From Cokeromyces recurvatus (lineage: Eukaryota > Mucoromycota > Mucoromycetes > Mucorales > Mucoraceae), in NCBI RefSeq assembly GCF_025118155.1, contig NW_026251399.1, positions 643,976 to 707,975 of the forward strand: a stretch of 64,000 bases of DNA. The letters run 5' to 3'. The position numbers and the translations under genes are program-made. This document shows positions 61,271-64,000 of the stretch, piece after piece. The notes beneath the pieces are model-generated. The model did no database searches and was not told the DNA's origin. It was given only the letters and a program-made list of their open reading frames with translations. The first letter of the stretch is position 1. Every line of letters begins with the position of its first letter.

Positions 61271-62555
61271 ATGATTACTCTTTTACCTTCGAAAGTGAAG
61301 TTACTTCATTTTCCTCGATCCCATTTACACCATGTCACTCATGCCATTGTAAAATCTTGTTTCTTTGAAAATGTGATAGAGTATGTCGAATAATATAACT
61401 TTTTTTTTTTCGTTAGTAAAAAATATTGATCTTTTCCTTAAAATATATTATAATTAGCTCCCATTATTTCTTTTCTTTTACAGAAAATGCTTATGAAATA
61501 TCAATTATAGCTAGTAAAGAAATCATTGATAATGATTTTATACCCTTACTTGTGATGTCTCAATGTGAAGATATTCGTTTCTCTAATGATACTTATCGTG
61601 TATTACAAGTAGATGATGAAGGTGGACAAGGTAGTGTTACTATCTGCCTATACATCTACATGTCTTTTATATTCATATTTTTGAAAATAGATTCAAGTGG
61701 TAAACGTATTAGTGATCTTTCAGGACCATTAGCTCAGGGCAAGTTTTCGATATTTTATATGTCGACATATCAAACTGATTTTGTCTTGGTAAGAAGAAAG
61801 TGATAAGGAAAGAAAAGGCTTATAAATTGAATACTATGTGCATATTATATAGATCAAAGATAGAAGGTTAAAACAAGCTATTCAATTGTTACAACAAAAT
61901 GGATTCATATTTGATCTAGATTCCATTGAACAATGCTTAGGTAGTTCACCTAATTCAATACCTCAGTTAGATAAAAAGATAGAAAATAAGCCACCACAAT
62001 CCATCATTAATAAAGAAAATTTTGAAAGGTCTGTTTTAAGTGATGAATTCCAATGTGTTGGATTAAATCATCATTATCGATCAGAATGGGCCATGACAGT
62101 TCTCAAGATCTTATCTTATCCTGAATTAATTTCATTTGATACTGATAAAAGATTTTTTTCATATACTGCAACGAGTGATGGTATTTCACTTATTGCAAAT
62201 CAACGTATATTGAACTTATTTGAACCAGAGTCTATCTTTAGAGATGAAGAATCACAAACATTTCGTGTTATTCAAGTTAATTTAGCTGGATCTAATTTAG
62301 AACGTTGCGGTATTGTTTGGTCTATTTCTCATCCATTAGCTACTGAAGCTCATATCAATTTGTTATATCTAAGTACTTTTAAAAGTGCTAATGTTTTGGT
62401 AAGATAGATTTTTGTTTCGTGTGTATACATATTTACTGTATTTTGTTAAAAAGGTATCATCTGAAGACTTGGGAAGAGCAGAAGAAATTCTTACAGATGA
62501 TTTGGAAAATAGTAAAGGAATGCTTGCAGAAATAGTTTTGGAACCTACTTTATAA
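61271..62555 (+). CDS. CASTOR/GATS-like ACT-domain protein
   Basis: Exons 61271..61380, 61458..61630, 61691..61788, 61853..62398, 62454..62555; 342 aa (human CASTOR1 329). The N-terminal strand MITLLPSKVKLLHFPRSHL is followed by FFSFTENAYEISIIAS (compare FFSLTETPEDYTIIV in CASTOR1). Then come GPLAQGKFSIFYMSTYQTDF and, in the C-terminal half, GIVWSISHPLATEAHIN and LYLSTFKSANVLV. These are the paired ACT-domain signatures of CASTOR proteins, which in animals sense arginine and regulate TORC1 through GATOR2. The exon 2 acceptor (AG at 61456-61457) is chosen over a later one because only it keeps phase and restores the conserved block. Whether the fungal protein binds arginine is not known from the sequence. 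Confidence 0.83.
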
Positions 62556-64000
62556 TATGAATCATAATAAATAATAACACATGTATAAAAATTAAAAAAA
62601 AAAAGTCATGTAACCTAACCGATTCGTTACAGGTCAACAGCAGCAGTAGCAAAGGGAAACTGTTACTATTAGTAGTAGCTTTAAAGTTTGTATTTGTGCA
62701 ACGCTATGTACACAGACAATGTCGCCCTCTTCTTCTGTTTTAAAGTGCAACAATGCTGTTTGACGACTCTAATAAAGGACACATTCAACAGATGCTCTTT
62801 CTTTGTGCAATTAAATCAAACACAGTTTTATAATGACTATGTGATGTATGAACACATAATAGATTAAATTTAGTGTTATTGTCTAGACTAGTTCGAGATT
62901 AAAAAAAAAAGGGTTCCTTTCAAGATAATACAGATAACTCTTCTTTCTTGTTGAAATTTGAGCGACTAGAGCGCTAAACAAAAAGATGTTTGATGATACA
63001 CTAAGAGAAATAAATAAATATTAACAAAAGTAAATACATATAGTCTTACGTCTTATTTTTAATATCTGATAAACGGTTCCTTAGATATTTAAGAAGAGGG
63101 TAGTAAAGTGATCATGTATTTATTTAACTTTTTTTACATAACGTACTCATATTGTTACTGAATACAGACAGTAGGAGTTGGGATGAAAACAAGGATTTAA
63201 GGATACACTATAGATTATTGTATATAAATGGATTGCATACTCTTAGTAAAATAGGATTACAGATAAAGCTTATCCAAGAATATGAGAATAATAACCAATG
63301 AACAATTGAAGATCGTTACTCATCTTCTTATACACACACACAAGTCAACTATAGCAACTTTACAATTAACTAATATAAATCGTGGAAATTATGTAATAAA
63401 CGTTTATTTACAATCTTCACATGAAACCATCGCTATAATAACGATTAGTAACACTAAAGAAAAGGAAGCTCATGTTAGAAAACATGAATGACGAAGAAGA
63501 GCAGTTCTATCATCATGATACATCTCTGTATATGATGGCTTATTTTTTCTCATTTAATAAAAAAAAATGGCCTTTGTTCGTTTTTAGATACCTCACAGAC
63601 GTGCTTATTATCAGATAACAATTTATGTCATAAAAAAGGTATCTTGTTATTATTATTCTAGTGAATTTATCGATATAGTTACCTTATCGTAGACAATATC
63701 TTCCATGCATAATAACAAAGGATTTAATGAGAGATTTGAAGATGTCCCTTCCTCCTCCCATTTATGAAGAAGGTTGGGGTAAAAGAAAGAAAAAAAAATG
63801 AAACATGACAAGGTCAAATTGATGAAGCTTCTAAACAAATCATTCCAAGCAATTAGGAAGCCATATTAAATACTCAATCTTTTTTTTTTATCGAAGCTTG
63901 TTTATGTAAAGAAAAGTAATCTTTAAAAACTGTAACGTGACTTTTTTTTGTACTCTCAAGAGAAAAATTAAAAACTTGCTAAAGTCACTTTTTTGGGTAA
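62556..64000. other. AT-rich terminal region, no gene assigned
   Basis: No supported gene in 1.4 kb. A 70-codon plus-strand frame at 63282-63491 (EQLKIVTHLLIHTHKSTIAT...) is protein-like but unrecognised and without splice-supported neighbours. The remainder shows A/T runs only. Confidence 0.5.

Noticed and set aside
61481..61490. Acceptor at 61483 for CASTOR-like exon 2
   Set aside because: It breaks the reading phase; the acceptor ending at 61457 keeps phase and restores the conserved FFSFTENAYE block.
56918..62555. Tel2 and CASTOR-like genes as a TOR-signalling cluster
   Set aside because: Two neighbouring genes are not evidence of functional clustering; shared pathway could be chance.

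Overview
The window is nuclear DNA of a very AT-rich fungus. Genes are closely packed and carry short GT-AG introns (mostly 45-210 nt), and long A or T runs are common. The gene set points to an early-diverging filamentous fungus of the Mucoromycota, most likely Mucorales: a chitin synthase with a myosin motor domain, DASH subunit Dad2, complex I subunit NDUFA8, a CASTOR-type protein, and a secreted double-psi beta-barrel protein. This placement comes from gene content and composition, not from a marker gene. I rebuilt the multi-exon models by hand from splice sites, reading-frame phase and family similarity. Almost all of them close with consistent phase, which is the main support for the exon coordinates given.

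Layout. 0-18 kb is a dense housekeeping block on the plus strand: TTC4/Cns1 co-chaperone (5' end cut by the window), oligopeptidase B-like peptidase, Ebp2, DRG1/Rbg1 GTPase, mitochondrial threonyl-tRNA synthetase, Dad2, a Gbp2/Hrb1-like RS/RRM protein, and the ER ubiquitin ligase Doa10/MARCH6. A minus-strand RNase H2 subunit C gene is divergent from Doa10. At 18-25 kb are a secreted RlpA/expansin-like protein and a 6-kb minus-strand class V-type chitin synthase (myosin motor, cytochrome b5-like, CHS and DEK_C domains). At 27.9-36.5 kb are an SLC25A46-like carrier, Rpt4, NDUFA8, an acidic protein with PCNA- and APC/C-type motifs, and a membrane-anchored glycosyltransferase-like protein that lacks the family's acidic active-site motif. 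At 43.3-49.9 kb are an MFS transporter, an F-box/LRR protein and a Myb/U-box-like protein. At 53.4-62.6 kb are a putative DNA-binding protein with a duplicated fungal domain, the TTT-complex protein Tel2, and a CASTOR-like ACT-domain protein.

Three gene-poor stretches (25.2-27.9, 36.5-43.3 and 49.9-53.4 kb) hold decayed sequence. The clearest case is a broken Tc1/mariner-type DDE transposase near 50.3-50.7 kb. The 40.9-41.9 kb region carries a frameshifted multi-exon gene relic. I found no tRNA, rRNA, CRISPR array or obvious intact transposon, and no convincing new multi-gene system. The most interesting points are the possible stop-codon interruption in NDUFA8, the DxD-less glycosyltransferase-like protein, the KEN/PIP-motif protein, and the long A tracts placed directly after 5' splice sites.
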